From the NCBI RefSeq assembly GCF_030823375.1, contig NZ_JAUSXB010000001.1, positions 1,426,001 through 1,490,000 of the forward strand: DNA of 64,000 nucleotides. Direction: 5' to 3'. The stretch comes from Pseudarthrobacter siccitolerans (GTDB lineage Bacteria > Actinomycetota > Actinomycetes > Actinomycetales > Micrococcaceae). The position numbers and the translations under genes were made by a program. Each line of letters starts with the position of its first letter. Within the stretch, counting starts at the first letter, position 1. Below, one piece after another: positions 42,335-51,409 of the stretch. The notes under the pieces are model-generated. The model made no database searches. It saw only the letters and a list, made by a program, of their open reading frames with translations, and was not told the DNA's origin.

Positions 42335-42766
42335 TTAGGCGTTCATCGGTTTGCGTTCCGAGATGTGCTCCACGAGCTCGCCGATCCGCTGCTCGGAGTA
42401 GTTGCGGGCGATGTCTCCCTGGCTGATGATCCCCACCAACTTGTGGTCGGCGATGACCGGAAGACGGCGGACCTGGTGGGTCTCCATCATTTCGATGGCC
42501 GCGTCGACGTTCGCATCGGCGTCAACCCAGTAGGGCCTGCCCGAGGCGAGGTCACGGGCCATCATCTCGCGTGGGTCGCGTCCAGCGGCAACACACTTGA
42601 GCACAATGTCACGGTCGGTGATCATGCCCCTCAACTTGCCGTCGTCACCGCAGATGGGCAACGATCCACAGTCCAGGTCCAGCATCATCCGCGCAGCATC
42701 TGCGAGCGATTGGCTTTCCTTAATACACTGTGCGTCCGTAGTCATGAATTCACGTACGGCACTCAT
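42335..42766 (-). CDS. Two-CBS-domain protein (Hrp1-like)
   Basis: 143 residues composed of a tandem CBS (Bateman) pair: AREFMTTDAQCI... with GSLPICGDDGKLRGMITDRDIVLKC in the first and RRLPVIADHKLVGIISQGDIAR in the second (shown in parts). Adenosyl-ligand sensing is typical; Hrp1 of Mycobacterium, the closest pattern, is hypoxia-induced with unknown ligand. GGAGAACC precedes ATG 42766. Confidence 0.85.
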   Translation of the reverse strand: MSAVREFMTTDAQCIKESQSLADAARMMLDLDCGSLPICGDDGKLRGMITDRDIVLKCVAAGRDPREMMARDLASGRPYWVDADANVDAAIEMMETHQVRRLPVIADHKLVGIISQGDIARNYSEQRIGELVEHISERKPMNA

Positions 42767-42910
42767 TGGTTCTCCTTTATCGATGGCTGAATCGACGCAG
42801 GCATCGGGGCACGCGCGCCGATGGTGCCAGCCTACGCCCGGACCCTGCCGGTGTCGACGGCAGTTTTTCTGCCTTTTGAACGCCGCTCCGGCACCTGTAA
42901 GAAGACACGA

Positions 42911-42945
42911 AAAAGCCTCCGGAACCTGTGGTTCCGGAGGCTTTT
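42911..42945. terminator. tRNA-Tyr terminator
   Basis: Perfect 15-bp stem AAAAGCCTCCGGAAC/GTTCCGGAGGCTTTT with a 5-base loop, immediately downstream of tRNA-Tyr on the minus strand. Confidence 0.9.
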
Positions 42946-42952
42946 CCTTGGG

Positions 42953-43034
42953 TGGCAGATGAGGGATTCGAACCCCCGTAGGCGTTGCCAGCTGATTTAC
43001 AGTCAGCCCCCTTTGGCCGCTCGGGTAATCTGCC
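42953..43034 (-). tRNA. tRNA-Tyr (GTA)
   Basis: 82-nt class-II-like tRNA with acceptor GGCAGAT/ATCTGCC, anticodon loop CTGTAAA giving GTA, a long variable arm and T-arm GGGGG-TTCGAAT-CCCTC. Discriminator A, no encoded CCA. Confidence 0.95.
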
Positions 43035-43212
43035 GAACTTCAAAAGAAGTACCCGTAGATGCAGTCTTCGGAGCGTCCGTTTCCGGGCCGTTCCGCTTCC
43101 AGTAACCGCGGGCAAGACAACTTTACAGAACTTCCGCCGAAGAATCGAATCGGCGCGCAAGAGCCCGGAATGGCGCGGATTTCAGGCCCTCAAGGGCGCT
43201 TTGGAGCCACGC

Positions 43213-43467
43213 TCAGGCCTCACCCAGAATCCTGCCGGCCAGCTTTGCCTCGAACTTCACGGCCTGCTCCTCGGTGATCTGGTTCAACTGCACCGCCCGG
43301 CGCAGGTCCTCGCTGATACCCTCCATCCGGGAAGAGGCATCCGCTACCGGGCTGAGAATGATGGAAGCTGCCACCGCCGCTGCCGCCACTGAGGTTGCTG
43401 CTGTTGCTACCGCACCGGCTGCAGCCGAGGTGGTTCGTGTGACGTAGCGGATGGCTTTGCGGTGCAT
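43213..43467 (-). CDS. Small membrane/exported protein of unknown function
   Basis: 84 residues. A basic start (MHRKAIRYVTR) is followed by a long Ala/Val/Ser-rich hydrophobic stretch (about 14-40), then a charged C-terminus with SEDLRRAVQLNQITEEQAVKFEAK-like amphipathic helix (shown in part). I do not recognise a family. AAGGGAA precedes ATG 43467. Lies alone between tRNA-Tyr and yajQ. Confidence 0.6.
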   Translation of the reverse strand: MHRKAIRYVTRTTSAAAGAVATAATSVAAAAVAASIILSPVADASSRMEGISEDLRRAVQLNQITEEQAVKFEAKLAGRILGEA

Positions 43468-43652
43468 GGTGTTCCCTTCGTGCGCTTTCCTACTCCTTCA
43501 ACTCTGGCCGGGACTCCTGCGTTCCCTCCGGGTGTCCGCTTTGAGGGAACTGTGAATACCGCCCCTACCAACGCGGGCATCCGTATTAGGCTTGAATGCA
43601 GTGATCCAGGCCCTGCCCAGTGCGCAGGGCTCCCACCAGCAGAAGGAGAGTC

Positions 43653-44144
43653 ATGGCAGGCGAGTCAACGTTCGACGTCGTAAGCAAAGTCGACAAGCAG
43701 GAAGTGGCGAACGCGCTGAACCAGGCGCAGAAGGAACTCGCGCAGCGGTACGACTTCAAGGGCGTGGGCGCCGAGGTGGACTTCAGCGGTGAGAAGATCC
43801 TAATGAAGGCGAACTCCGAGGAACGTGTCCTGGCAGTGCTGGATGTGCTGCAGTCAAAGCTCATCCGCCGCGGCATCTCACTGAAGTCCCTGGACACCGG
43901 CGAACCCTATGCCTCCGGCAAGGAGTTCCGCCTCGAGGCTTCCATCAAGGAGGGCATCGCCCAGGACCTGGCCAAGAAGATCAACAAGCTGATCCGCGAC
44001 GAAGCCCCCAAGTCAGTCAAGTCCCAGATCCAGGGCGACGAACTGCGCGTCACATCCAAGTCCCGTGACGACCTGCAGGCCACCATGGCACTGCTGAAGG
44101 ACTTCGACGAGGCCGACCTGCAGTTTGTGAACTTCCGCAGCTAG
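43653..44144 (+). CDS. YajQ-family nucleotide-binding protein
   Basis: 163 residues: opening GESTFDVVSKVDKQEVANALNQA (shown in part), RYDFKG at 32-37, EASIKEGIAQDLAKKINKLIRD and VTSKSRDDLQATMALLK, all typical of YajQ/UPF0234, which binds cyclic di-GMP in Xanthomonas and may bind RNA or other ligands elsewhere. ATG 43653 preceded by AGAAGGAG. A strong terminator follows. Confidence 0.93.
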   Translation: MAGESTFDVVSKVDKQEVANALNQAQKELAQRYDFKGVGAEVDFSGEKILMKANSEERVLAVLDVLQSKLIRRGISLKSLDTGEPYASGKEFRLEASIKEGIAQDLAKKINKLIRDEAPKSVKSQIQGDELRVTSKSRDDLQATMALLKDFDEADLQFVNFRS

Positions 44145-44187
44145 CAGCCCCCGCCGGCGGTTGTCGACGCGCAAAATTTCTGCCGCC

Positions 44188-44239
44188 ACGCAAAGAGGCC
44201 GGCGCACCCGGAATACGGGCAGCGCCGGCCTCTTTGCGT
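44188..44239. terminator. Bidirectional terminator
   Basis: Perfect 18-bp stem (44188-44205 with 44222-44239) with a 16-base loop that itself contains a CCCG/CGGG stem. Between convergent yajQ and htpX. Confidence 0.88.
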
Positions 44240-44256
44240 GTCGAGGGGAACTTGAA

Positions 44257-45126
44257 TCAGTGCAGCGGCCGGCCTGCCATCCGCTCCAGCCTCGAAATCC
44301 GGTCCCGCATGGGCGGATGCGTCGCGAACAGCTTGTTGATGGCACCGCCGCGGAACGGGTTGGCGATCATCAGGTGCGAGGCGTTGACCAGCCGCTGGTC
44401 GTGCGGAAGCGGCGCGATCCTCACGCCCTGCTCAATCTTGCCCAGGGCTGAGGCGAGCGCCAGCGGATCGCCGGTCAGCCCGGAACCGTCTTCGTCGGCG
44501 TCGTACTCCCTGGTACGCGAGATGGCCATCTGGATCAGGGATGCCGCAAAGGGGGCGAGCAGCGCCATGGCCAGCATCGCCAGCGGGTTCGAGTTGCGCC
44601 GGTCGCCGCCGCCAAAGAACAGCAGCATCTGGCCCACCGAAGTGATAACGCCTGCGACGGCGGCGGCCACTGATGAGGTGAGGATGTCGCGGTTGTACAC
44701 GTGCATGAGTTCGTGCCCCAGGACGCCGCGCAGTTCGCGGGCGTCCAGGAGCTGCAGGATTCCCTCGGTGCAGCAGACGGCCGCGTTCCGCGGGTTCCGG
44801 CCGGTGGCAAAGGCGTTGGGATTCATGGTGGGCGAGACGTAGATCCGGGGCATCGGCTGGTTGGCGCGCACGGACAGCTCCCGCACAATCTGGTACAGCT
44901 GCGGCGCCTGCGCTTCAGTGACCGGGTAGGCCTGCATAGAGCGGATGGCGATCTTGTCGCTGTTCCAGTAGCCGTAGGCGGTGGTGGCGACACCGAGCAG
45001 CGCCATGATCCAGATGGGTGCGGAGCTGCGGGTTCCGGCGCCCATCAGCGCCCCAAGGCCCAGCAGCACCGCCCACAGCACACCGAAAAGCGCTGCCGTT
45101 TTCAGGCCGTTGTAGTGTTTGTGCAT
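44257..45126 (-). CDS. htpX: Membrane metalloprotease HtpX homologue
   Basis: 289 residues, two N-terminal hydrophobic spans, zinc motif HELMH (H138, E139, H142) in GVLGHELMHVYNRD, and the third ligand in the later EYDADEDG region. A second pair of spans follows (about 158-178, 189-205). M48-type quality-control protease of the cytoplasmic membrane. ATG 45126. Same strand, 33 bp from the MFS gene. Confidence 0.93.
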   Translation of the reverse strand: MHKHYNGLKTAALFGVLWAVLLGLGALMGAGTRSSAPIWIMALLGVATTAYGYWNSDKIAIRSMQAYPVTEAQAPQLYQIVRELSVRANQPMPRIYVSPTMNPNAFATGRNPRNAAVCCTEGILQLLDARELRGVLGHELMHVYNRDILTSSVAAAVAGVITSVGQMLLFFGGGDRRNSNPLAMLAMALLAPFAASLIQMAISRTREYDADEDGSGLTGDPLALASALGKIEQGVRIAPLPHDQRLVNASHLMIANPFRGGAINKLFATHPPMRDRISRLERMAGRPLH

Positions 45127-45159
45127 GTTTCCTCCTCGCTCTCCTATGGGAACGGCTTT

Positions 45160-46431
45160 CTAGGGAGCCGGGTTCCGGGCGTCGTATTTTCGGAACCCCG
45201 GCTGCAGCCTCGCCGCCAGCGACGCCCCAACGATGCACAGCACGCCGCCCAGCAGCAGTACCCGGCCCTCGGCCGTCATTCTGGTGGCGCCGCCGGCCAG
45301 CAGGTCACCGATCCTGGGACCGCCCGCGACCACCACGAGGAACACGCCCTGGAGCCGCCCGCGGAGATGGTCCGGTGCGGCTGCCTGAAGGATGGTGTTG
45401 CGGAAGACGCTGCTGATCGAGTCCGCGATTCCCGCCAGCGCACAGCACAATGCCGCCGGGAGCAGCCAGAACGTGGCACCCCCGTCCGGGGAGCGCCCGG
45501 CCAGCAGCACCACCATGCCGAACGCGGCGATGGACGCGCCCCATCCCATGACCGAGAAGACCACCGCGCTCCCCTGCCACCGGACACCGCCCATCGGACC
45601 CGAGAACAATCCGGCCAGGAACGCTCCCACCGCGGTTGAAGCCAGGAGCACGCCCACCGTCGCTTCCCCGCCGCCGATCATGAGGGCGCCAATGGCCGGC
45701 ATCAGTGCGCGCGGCTGGGCCAGGATCATGGCAATCAGGTCGATCACGAAGGTCATCCGCAGGTTCGGACGGGTACCGAGGAACCGGAACCCCTCCACGA
45801 CGGACCGGATGCCTGCCCTGCTCCTGCTTCCCGACGGCGGCAGGGGCGGCAGCCGGTAGACGGCCCACAGCACAAAGGCGAAGCTGGCGAAGTCGATGGC
45901 GTAGGTCCAGCCGAAACCCAGCCATGCCACCAGCACGCCTGCCAGCAACGGGCCGGCTGTCAGGGCAAGGCCGAAGGACATCATGCTGAGGGCGTTCGCC
46001 GCCGGCAGCAGCTCCTGGCGGATCAGCATGGGGAGGATGGCGCTGCGGGCAGGTTGGTTGATGGCCTGTGCGCCGCTCTGGACCGCCACCAGGAAGTACA
46101 GAACCCAAACGTTGCCCGGGTGCAGCCACGACTGCAGGGCGATCAGGCCGATGGTCAGCCACAGCACGGTGGTGGCCAGCAGGGCGACGCGGCGCCGGTC
46201 GTGGGAGTCGGCGATGGATCCGCCCAGGAGGCCGCCGATGACAAGGGGTACCAGTGCGAAGACGGCCAGTAGCCCCACATAGAGGCTGTCCTGGGTCAGC
46301 CGGTAGACCTCCAGGCTTACGGCCACCAGGGTGAGCTGGCTCCCGACGGCGGATATTGCCGAGCTGATCCAGAGCCGGCGGAAGGCGGGGCTCTCCTTGA
46401 GCGGCGTGATGTCAGCGAGCAATTTCCCCAC
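45160..46431 (-). CDS. MFS exporter (EntS/MFS_3-like)
   Basis: 423 residues, about 12 spans, with an early SSAISAVGSQLTLVAVSLEVYRLT segment (shown in part) and a DSHDRRRV loop typical of the MFS_3 group (EntS/multidrug efflux). Substrate unknown. Starts with GTG 46431, divergent from the Fur-family gene across a palindromic region. Confidence 0.87.
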   Translation of the reverse strand: MGKLLADITPLKESPAFRRLWISSAISAVGSQLTLVAVSLEVYRLTQDSLYVGLLAVFALVPLVIGGLLGGSIADSHDRRRVALLATTVLWLTIGLIALQSWLHPGNVWVLYFLVAVQSGAQAINQPARSAILPMLIRQELLPAANALSMMSFGLALTAGPLLAGVLVAWLGFGWTYAIDFASFAFVLWAVYRLPPLPPSGSRSRAGIRSVVEGFRFLGTRPNLRMTFVIDLIAMILAQPRALMPAIGALMIGGGEATVGVLLASTAVGAFLAGLFSGPMGGVRWQGSAVVFSVMGWGASIAAFGMVVLLAGRSPDGGATFWLLPAALCCALAGIADSISSVFRNTILQAAAPDHLRGRLQGVFLVVVAGGPRIGDLLAGGATRMTAEGRVLLLGGVLCIVGASLAARLQPGFRKYDARNPAP

Positions 46432-46484
46432 TCTGCAACCCTAATGTCGCCGGGATGCTTACCGCTCACCGAGGTTAGCCAAGC

Positions 46485-46509
46485 CTTATTGCGAGAAACT
46501 CAAAATAAG
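46485..46509. promoter_or_regulatory. Fur/FurA-type operator
   Basis: 25-bp near-palindrome: CTTATTGCGAG, AAA, CTCAAAATAAG; 9 of 11 half-site positions are complementary. It lies 16 bp before the Fur-family ATG and between it and the divergent MFS gene. Confidence 0.65.
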
Positions 46510-46524
46510 TGTTTCAATGGATCC

Positions 46525-47010
46525 ATGACGGAGCACTTTGACGGCCAGGAGGCATGGGCTGGCGCCCTGCGCGCCCACGGCCGCAGGGTGACCAAACAGC
46601 GGTTGGCGGTCCTCGCCGCCGTCGAACGGCATCCGCACTCCCCGGCCGAGAGCATCCTGGCCGCTGCCCGCGCGGAGCTGCCCGAACTGACGGCACAGTC
46701 CGTTTACGTGGTGCTGGGGGACCTGACGGACCTGCACATGCTGCGCCGCTTCGAGCCACCGCACTCGCCCGCGCTGTATGAAACCCGCGTCGGCGACAAC
46801 CACCACCACGCCGTCTGCATCAGCTGCGGCCGCGTTGAAGACGTGGACTGCGCCGTGGGCCACGCGCCCTGCCTCACGCCCCACTGGGACGAAAACGCCA
46901 AGCCGATGACCATCCAGATCGCCGATGTTATGTACCAGGGCATCTGCCAGGACTGCCAGCAGTCCCAACAACTTCCTTCCAATCGTCCCTCGCAAGAAAC
47001 AGAGAAATAG
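46525..47010 (+). CDS. Fur-family regulator (FurA/CatR/PerR-like)
   Basis: 161 residues: winged helix at 10-85 ([24 protein letters not shown]), metal site [14 protein letters not shown], and C-x2-C pairs (CISC; and a C-terminal CQDC), as in zinc-structured Fur/PerR. Placed 7 bp before the catalase, it probably is a peroxide-sensing repressor of katA and itself. ATG 46525. Confidence 0.9.
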   Translation: MTEHFDGQEAWAGALRAHGRRVTKQRLAVLAAVERHPHSPAESILAAARAELPELTAQSVYVVLGDLTDLHMLRRFEPPHSPALYETRVGDNHHHAVCISCGRVEDVDCAVGHAPCLTPHWDENAKPMTIQIADVMYQGICQDCQQSQQLPSNRPSQETEK

Positions 47011-47017
47011 GAGAACA

Positions 47018-48499
47018 ATGACTGCCATTTCAACAACCCAGTCAGGTGCCCCCGTTACGTCCGACGCGCACTCGAAGGCAACCGGTGCCGACGGTGCGAT
47101 CATCCTGACTGACCACTACCTGGTGGAAAAGCTCGCCCAGTTCAACCGCGAGCGGGTGCCGGAGCGCGTAGTGCACGCCAAGGGCGGCGGCGCATTCGGT
47201 ACGTTCAAGACCACCGAGGACGTCTCCAGGTACACCAAGGCAGCCTTCCTCCAGCCCGGCGTCGACACCGAGATGCTCATCCGCTTCTCCTCCGTGGCCG
47301 GCGAGAACGGCTCCCCGGACACCTGGCGCGATCCCCGCGGCTTCGCCGTGAAGTTCTACACCTCCGAGGGCAACTACGACCTCGTGGGCAACAACACCCC
47401 CGTCTTCTTCATCCGCGACGGCATCAAGTTCCCGGACTTCATCCACTCCCAGAAGCGCCTCCCGGGCACCCACCTGCGCGATGCCGACATGCAGTGGGAC
47501 TTCTGGACCCTGTCCCCCGAGTCCGCCCACCAGGTCACCTGGCTGATGGGTGACCGTGGCCTTCCGGCTTCCTGGCGTGAAATGCAGGGCTACGGCTCGC
47601 ACACCTACCAGTGGATCAACGCCGAGGGCGAGCGTTTCTGGGTCAAGTACCACTTCAAGTCCAACCAGGGCGTGAAGTCCATGAGCAGCGAGCAGGCAGA
47701 GCAGCTGGCCGGCTCCGACGCCGACTTCTACATCCGCGACCTCTCGGAGAACATCGAAGCCGGCAACCTCCCGTCCTGGGACCTGCACGTCCAGGTCATG
47801 CCGTACGAGGACGCGAAGACCTACCGCTTCAACCCGTTCGACCTGACCAAGGTCTGGCCGCACGCTGACTACCCGCTGATCAAGGTGGGCACCATGGAGC
47901 TGAACCGGAACCCGGAGAACTACTTCGCACAGATCGAGCAGGCCACCTTTGCGCCGTCGAACTTCGTGCCGGGCATCGCCGCTTCCCCGGACAAGATGCT
48001 GCAGGCCCGCATCTTCTCCTACGCGGACGCACACCGCTACCGCGTGGGTACCAACCACGCGCAGATCCCGGTGAACCAGCCGAAGAACCAGGTCAACAAC
48101 TACAGCCAGGACGGCGCCGGACGTTACCACTTCAACGCCCCCTCAGTGCCGGTCTACGCCCCCAACTCCGTTGGCGGCCCGGCTGCTGTTGAGCCGCAGA
48201 ACCCGGCCGGCGGCTGGGAGAACGACGGCGAGCTGACACTTGCCGCGCACTCCCTCCACACGGAGGACAGCGACTTCATCCAGGCCGGCACCCTGTACCG
48301 CGAGGTTTACGACGACGGCGCCAAGGCCCGTCTGCTCGAGACCATCACCGGTGCAGTGGGCGGCGTCAAGAGCCCCGGCATCAAGGAACGCGCGATCCAG
48401 TACTGGACCAACGTTGACGCCGAACTCGGCGCCAAGTTGCGCGCCAACCTCGGCGCAGTTCAGTTCTCCGAGGCAGAAGCGGCCAACAAGATCGGCTGA
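47018..48499 (+). CDS. katA: Monofunctional heme catalase
   Basis: 493 residues. Distal His53 in [12 protein letters not shown], Asn125 in [10 protein letters not shown], and the proximal heme-ligating Tyr335 in [14 protein letters not shown] are present; small-subunit clade catalase by length. Converts hydrogen peroxide to water and oxygen. AGGAG precedes ATG 47018, 7 bp after the Fur-family stop, so they form an operon. Confidence 0.97.
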   Translation: MTAISTTQSGAPVTSDAHSKATGADGAIILTDHYLVEKLAQFNRERVPERVVHAKGGGAFGTFKTTEDVSRYTKAAFLQPGVDTEMLIRFSSVAGENGSPDTWRDPRGFAVKFYTSEGNYDLVGNNTPVFFIRDGIKFPDFIHSQKRLPGTHLRDADMQWDFWTLSPESAHQVTWLMGDRGLPASWREMQGYGSHTYQWINAEGERFWVKYHFKSNQGVKSMSSEQAEQLAGSDADFYIRDLSENIEAGNLPSWDLHVQVMPYEDAKTYRFNPFDLTKVWPHADYPLIKVGTMELNRNPENYFAQIEQATFAPSNFVPGIAASPDKMLQARIFSYADAHRYRVGTNHAQIPVNQPKNQVNNYSQDGAGRYHFNAPSVPVYAPNSVGGPAAVEPQNPAGGWENDGELTLAAHSLHTEDSDFIQAGTLYREVYDDGAKARLLETITGAVGGVKSPGIKERAIQYWTNVDAELGAKLRANLGAVQFSEAEAANKIG

Positions 48500-48522
48500 T
48501 CCAGCCCCTTCCTGAGTTGCTG

Positions 48523-48562
48523 AAAACCACCCCGTCACGGTTTACGTGGCGGGGTGGTTTTT
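48523..48562 (+). terminator. katA terminator
   Basis: 17-bp stem with one G-U pair (48523-48539 with 48545-48561), a GTTTA loop, and a T run right at the 3' side. Confidence 0.9.
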
Positions 48563-48624
48563 GCTTTTCCACATATCCGGTTCTGTTCATGGCAGCCGCC
48601 GGCCGGTGTCCCTAGGATCGACGC

Positions 48625-49260
48625 ATGACAACTTTCCAGGGCATACCTGCCGGCGCGTTCGAGTTCTACAAAGAGCTCCAGGACAACAACAACCGTGAAT
48701 GGTGGCTGGAGCACAAGGACAGCTATGAGGCGCTGGTCCGGGAACCGGTCACGTTGCTGCTCGCCGAGCTGGAGCCCCGGTTTGGTCCCGGCAAAATCTT
48801 CCGGCCCAACAGGGACATCAGGTTCTCGCAGGACAAGTCACCCTACAAAACAGCCCAGGGCGCTTTCGCGTCCATCCAGGAAGGGGTGGGCTACTACCTG
48901 CAAATCAGTGCGGAAGGGCTCCTGGCCGGCGGCGGCTACCATTCCCACACGCCCGCCCAGCTCGCCAGGTACCGCAATTCAGTTGATGCCTCAGGAACGG
49001 GCGAATCACTGCGGCACATTGTGGAAGCCGTGGGCGCTGCCGGTTTCATGGTGGAGGGCGAGAAACTCAAGACCGTCCCGCGCGGGTATCCCCAGGACCA
49101 TCCCAGGGCCGAACTCCTGAAACACAAGTCCCTTTCCGCGGCCACCGACCTGGGGCAGCCCGCATGGCTGGCCACCCCCAGCGCGGCCAAGGAGATCGCC
49201 GCGCTCTGGGATGAGCTGCGGCCCCTGGTGGACTGGGTTGGCCGGCACGCGGCACCGTAG
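48625..49260 (+). CDS. DUF2461 family protein
   Basis: 211 residues: NREWWLEHKDSYE (about 22-34), IFRPNRDIRFSQDKSPYKT and GYYLQISAEGLLAGGGYH, the pattern of the DUF2461/TIGR02453 family, function unknown. Stand-alone with a weak ribosome-binding site at ATG 48625. Confidence 0.88.
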   Translation: MTTFQGIPAGAFEFYKELQDNNNREWWLEHKDSYEALVREPVTLLLAELEPRFGPGKIFRPNRDIRFSQDKSPYKTAQGAFASIQEGVGYYLQISAEGLLAGGGYHSHTPAQLARYRNSVDASGTGESLRHIVEAVGAAGFMVEGEKLKTVPRGYPQDHPRAELLKHKSLSAATDLGQPAWLATPSAAKEIAALWDELRPLVDWVGRHAAP

Positions 49261-49281
49261 CTTCAGCCTGGCGCGGCCGGA

Positions 49282-50847
49282 TCAGGCGCGGGAGAACTCG
49301 TCCTCGTCGTCCCCGGCCGCCCCAGCAGTAGCTCCGGCCGCAACGGGAGCACCGTTGACGGCCGTGCTGGCGTCACCGAAGCGCTCGTTGAGGCGGGAGT
49401 GGCGCTGGCCGTAGGAGAAGTAGATGGCCAGGCCGATCGCGAGCCAGATGGCGAAGAAGATCCAGGTCTCCACGGCCAGGTTGGTCATCAGGTAGAGGCA
49501 CAGCACTGCGGACACGATCGGCAGGACCTTGCCCAAGGGCACGCGGAAAGCGGGCTTGAGGTCCGGGCGCTTCTTTCGCAGCACCAGGATGCCCAGGCTC
49601 ACCACCACAAATGCGGACAGCGTACCGATGTTGATCATTTCCTCGAGCAGGTCCACATTGGTCAGCCCTGCCACCAAGGCAACAGCGGCGCCGCAGATGA
49701 TCTGGAGGCGGACCGGCGTCGAGCGCTTTTCACTGGTCTTGGACAGCGCACGGGGTAGGAGTCCGTCGCGGCTCATTGCCAGGACCACGCGGGACAGGCC
49801 CATGAGGAGCACCATGATCACGGTGGTCAGGCCCACCAGGGAGCCGAAGGCAATGACCTTGGCGGCGGACGTGTCGCCCACTGCTTCGAATGCGGTAGTG
49901 AGGGTGGGGCTCTTCGCCTCGGCCAGTTGGGTGTAGGACACCATGCCGGTCAGGGCCAGGGATACCAGGATGTACAGCAGCGTCACCACGGCGAGGCCAC
50001 CGAAGATACCCCGGGGCAGGGTCTTCTGCGGGTTCTTGACTTCCTCCGCGGACGTGGCCACCACGTCGAAGCCGATGAAGGCGAAGAACACCAGGGCAGC
50101 CCCGGCGAAGATGCCCAGCGTGCCGTACTGTGCCGGGGCGGCTCCGGTGAGGAAACCGAAGAATGACTGCTTCAGAACGTCGGCCGCGCCGGCACCGCCG
50201 GTCGGCTCGGCGGCGGGGATGAACGGGCTGTAGTTTTCGAGCTTCACGTAGGTGAAGCCCACAACGATCACAAAGAGGACCACGGCGATCTTGATCAGCG
50301 TGAAGATGTTGCCCACGCGGGCGGAGAGCTTGGTGCCCAGCACGAGCAACACCGTGAAGACGGCCACGATCAGGAAGGCACCCCAGTAGAGGTCCACCCC
50401 GCCCAGGGAGATTGCCGGCGGAATGTCGGCACCCATCAGCGCGAACACCTTGCTGAGGTAGATGCCCCAGTACTTGGCGATGACGGCTGCGGCGGTGAAG
50501 AGTTCGAGGATCAGGTTCCAGCCGATGATCCAGGCAAGGAGCTCACCCATGGTGGCGTAGGTGAAGACGTAGGCGGAGCCTGCCACAGGGATGGCAGTGG
50601 CGAACTCGGCGTAGCACATGATGGCAAGGGCGCAGGTGACGGCGGCGATGGCGAAGGACAACGTCACGGCAGGGCCGGAGAAGTTGGCTGCAGCCTTGGC
50701 ACCGACGGAGAAGATACCGGCACCCACAGCCACCGCAACGCCCATGATCATCAGGTCCCACGTGCTGAGGGACCGCTTGAGCTTGCGTCCGGGTTCATCG
50801 GCGTCGGCGATGGACTGCTCGATAGATTTGGTCCGGAGAAGGTTCAT
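49282..50847 (-). CDS. Cationic-amino-acid-type APC permease
   Basis: 521 residues, about 12-13 membrane spans. The N-terminus LKRSLSTWDLMIMGVAVAVGAGIFSVG and the EVKNPQKTLPRGIFGGLAVV loop are typical of CAT/YfnA-like transporters. C-terminal tail is acidic/low-complexity. ATG 50847 chosen; the frame extends upstream but those residues look like a shadow. Confidence 0.88.
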   Translation of the reverse strand: MNLLRTKSIEQSIADADEPGRKLKRSLSTWDLMIMGVAVAVGAGIFSVGAKAAANFSGPAVTLSFAIAAVTCALAIMCYAEFATAIPVAGSAYVFTYATMGELLAWIIGWNLILELFTAAAVIAKYWGIYLSKVFALMGADIPPAISLGGVDLYWGAFLIVAVFTVLLVLGTKLSARVGNIFTLIKIAVVLFVIVVGFTYVKLENYSPFIPAAEPTGGAGAADVLKQSFFGFLTGAAPAQYGTLGIFAGAALVFFAFIGFDVVATSAEEVKNPQKTLPRGIFGGLAVVTLLYILVSLALTGMVSYTQLAEAKSPTLTTAFEAVGDTSAAKVIAFGSLVGLTTVIMVLLMGLSRVVLAMSRDGLLPRALSKTSEKRSTPVRLQIICGAAVALVAGLTNVDLLEEMINIGTLSAFVVVSLGILVLRKKRPDLKPAFRVPLGKVLPIVSAVLCLYLMTNLAVETWIFFAIWLAIGLAIYFSYGQRHSRLNERFGDASTAVNGAPVAAGATAGAAGDDEDEFSRA

Positions 50848-50941
50848 AGGGGGATCACAATCCTGATTTCTGATGGAAACAGACCTATCAACGATAGTGT
50901 CCATCCACTGGACGGTCCCAATTGTTCCGAATGGTGAGACG

Positions 50942-50974
50942 GGAAAAGCCCGGCCTGATGTTCGGGCCGGGCTT
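50942..50974 (-). terminator. DUF779-ALDH operon terminator
   Basis: 10-bp stem AAGCCCGGCC/GGCCGGGCTT with a 9-base loop, followed by TTTT on the minus strand. It is 22 bp beyond the DUF779 stop. Confidence 0.8.
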
Positions 50975-50995
50975 CTCCGCACGAAATTTATGCTC

Positions 50996-51406
50996 CTACA
51001 CTTGCCAATCCATCAGCGTGGACCGGATGAGGAACCGCTTGCCCTCCGGCGCTTCCACGGAGAATCCGCTGCCCCTTCCGGGGACCACATCAACGGTCAG
51101 GTGTGTGTGGCTCCAGTAGTTGAACTGCTCCCGCGACATCCAGAACTCCAGCGGCCGTGGTTCCAGCCCGTCGGACACATCGAACAGGCCCAGCAGCACA
51201 TCCGAGTCGCCGGTGAGGAAGTCCCCCACGGGGTAGCACATGGGCGAGGACCCGTCGCAGCACCCGCCGGACTGGTGGAACATCAGCGGCCCGTGCCGGA
51301 GCCAAAGCTTCCGCAGGAGCTCCACGGCCGGCGGGGTGAGCGCCACCCGGGAGAAGTCCTCGCCGGGCAACACCGCCGCCGCGTTGATCGCGTTTGTAGG
51401 AACCAT
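50996..51406 (-). CDS. DUF779 protein
   Basis: 136 residues: FHQSGGCCDGSSPMC (about 43-57), the cysteine-rich signature of DUF779, then GLFDVSDGLEPRPLEFWMSREQF. Function unknown but regularly found downstream of acetaldehyde/ExaC-type dehydrogenase genes, as here (3 bp from the aldehyde dehydrogenase stop). Confidence 0.92.
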   Translation of the reverse strand: MVPTNAINAAAVLPGEDFSRVALTPPAVELLRKLWLRHGPLMFHQSGGCCDGSSPMCYPVGDFLTGDSDVLLGLFDVSDGLEPRPLEFWMSREQFNYWSHTHLTVDVVPGRGSGFSVEAPEGKRFLIRSTLMDWQV

Positions 51407-51409
51407 GGC

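Noticed and set aside
44188..44239. Hairpin near yajQ as a transposon end
   Set aside because: It is a single symmetric hairpin between convergent stops with an A/T flank, best explained as a terminator.
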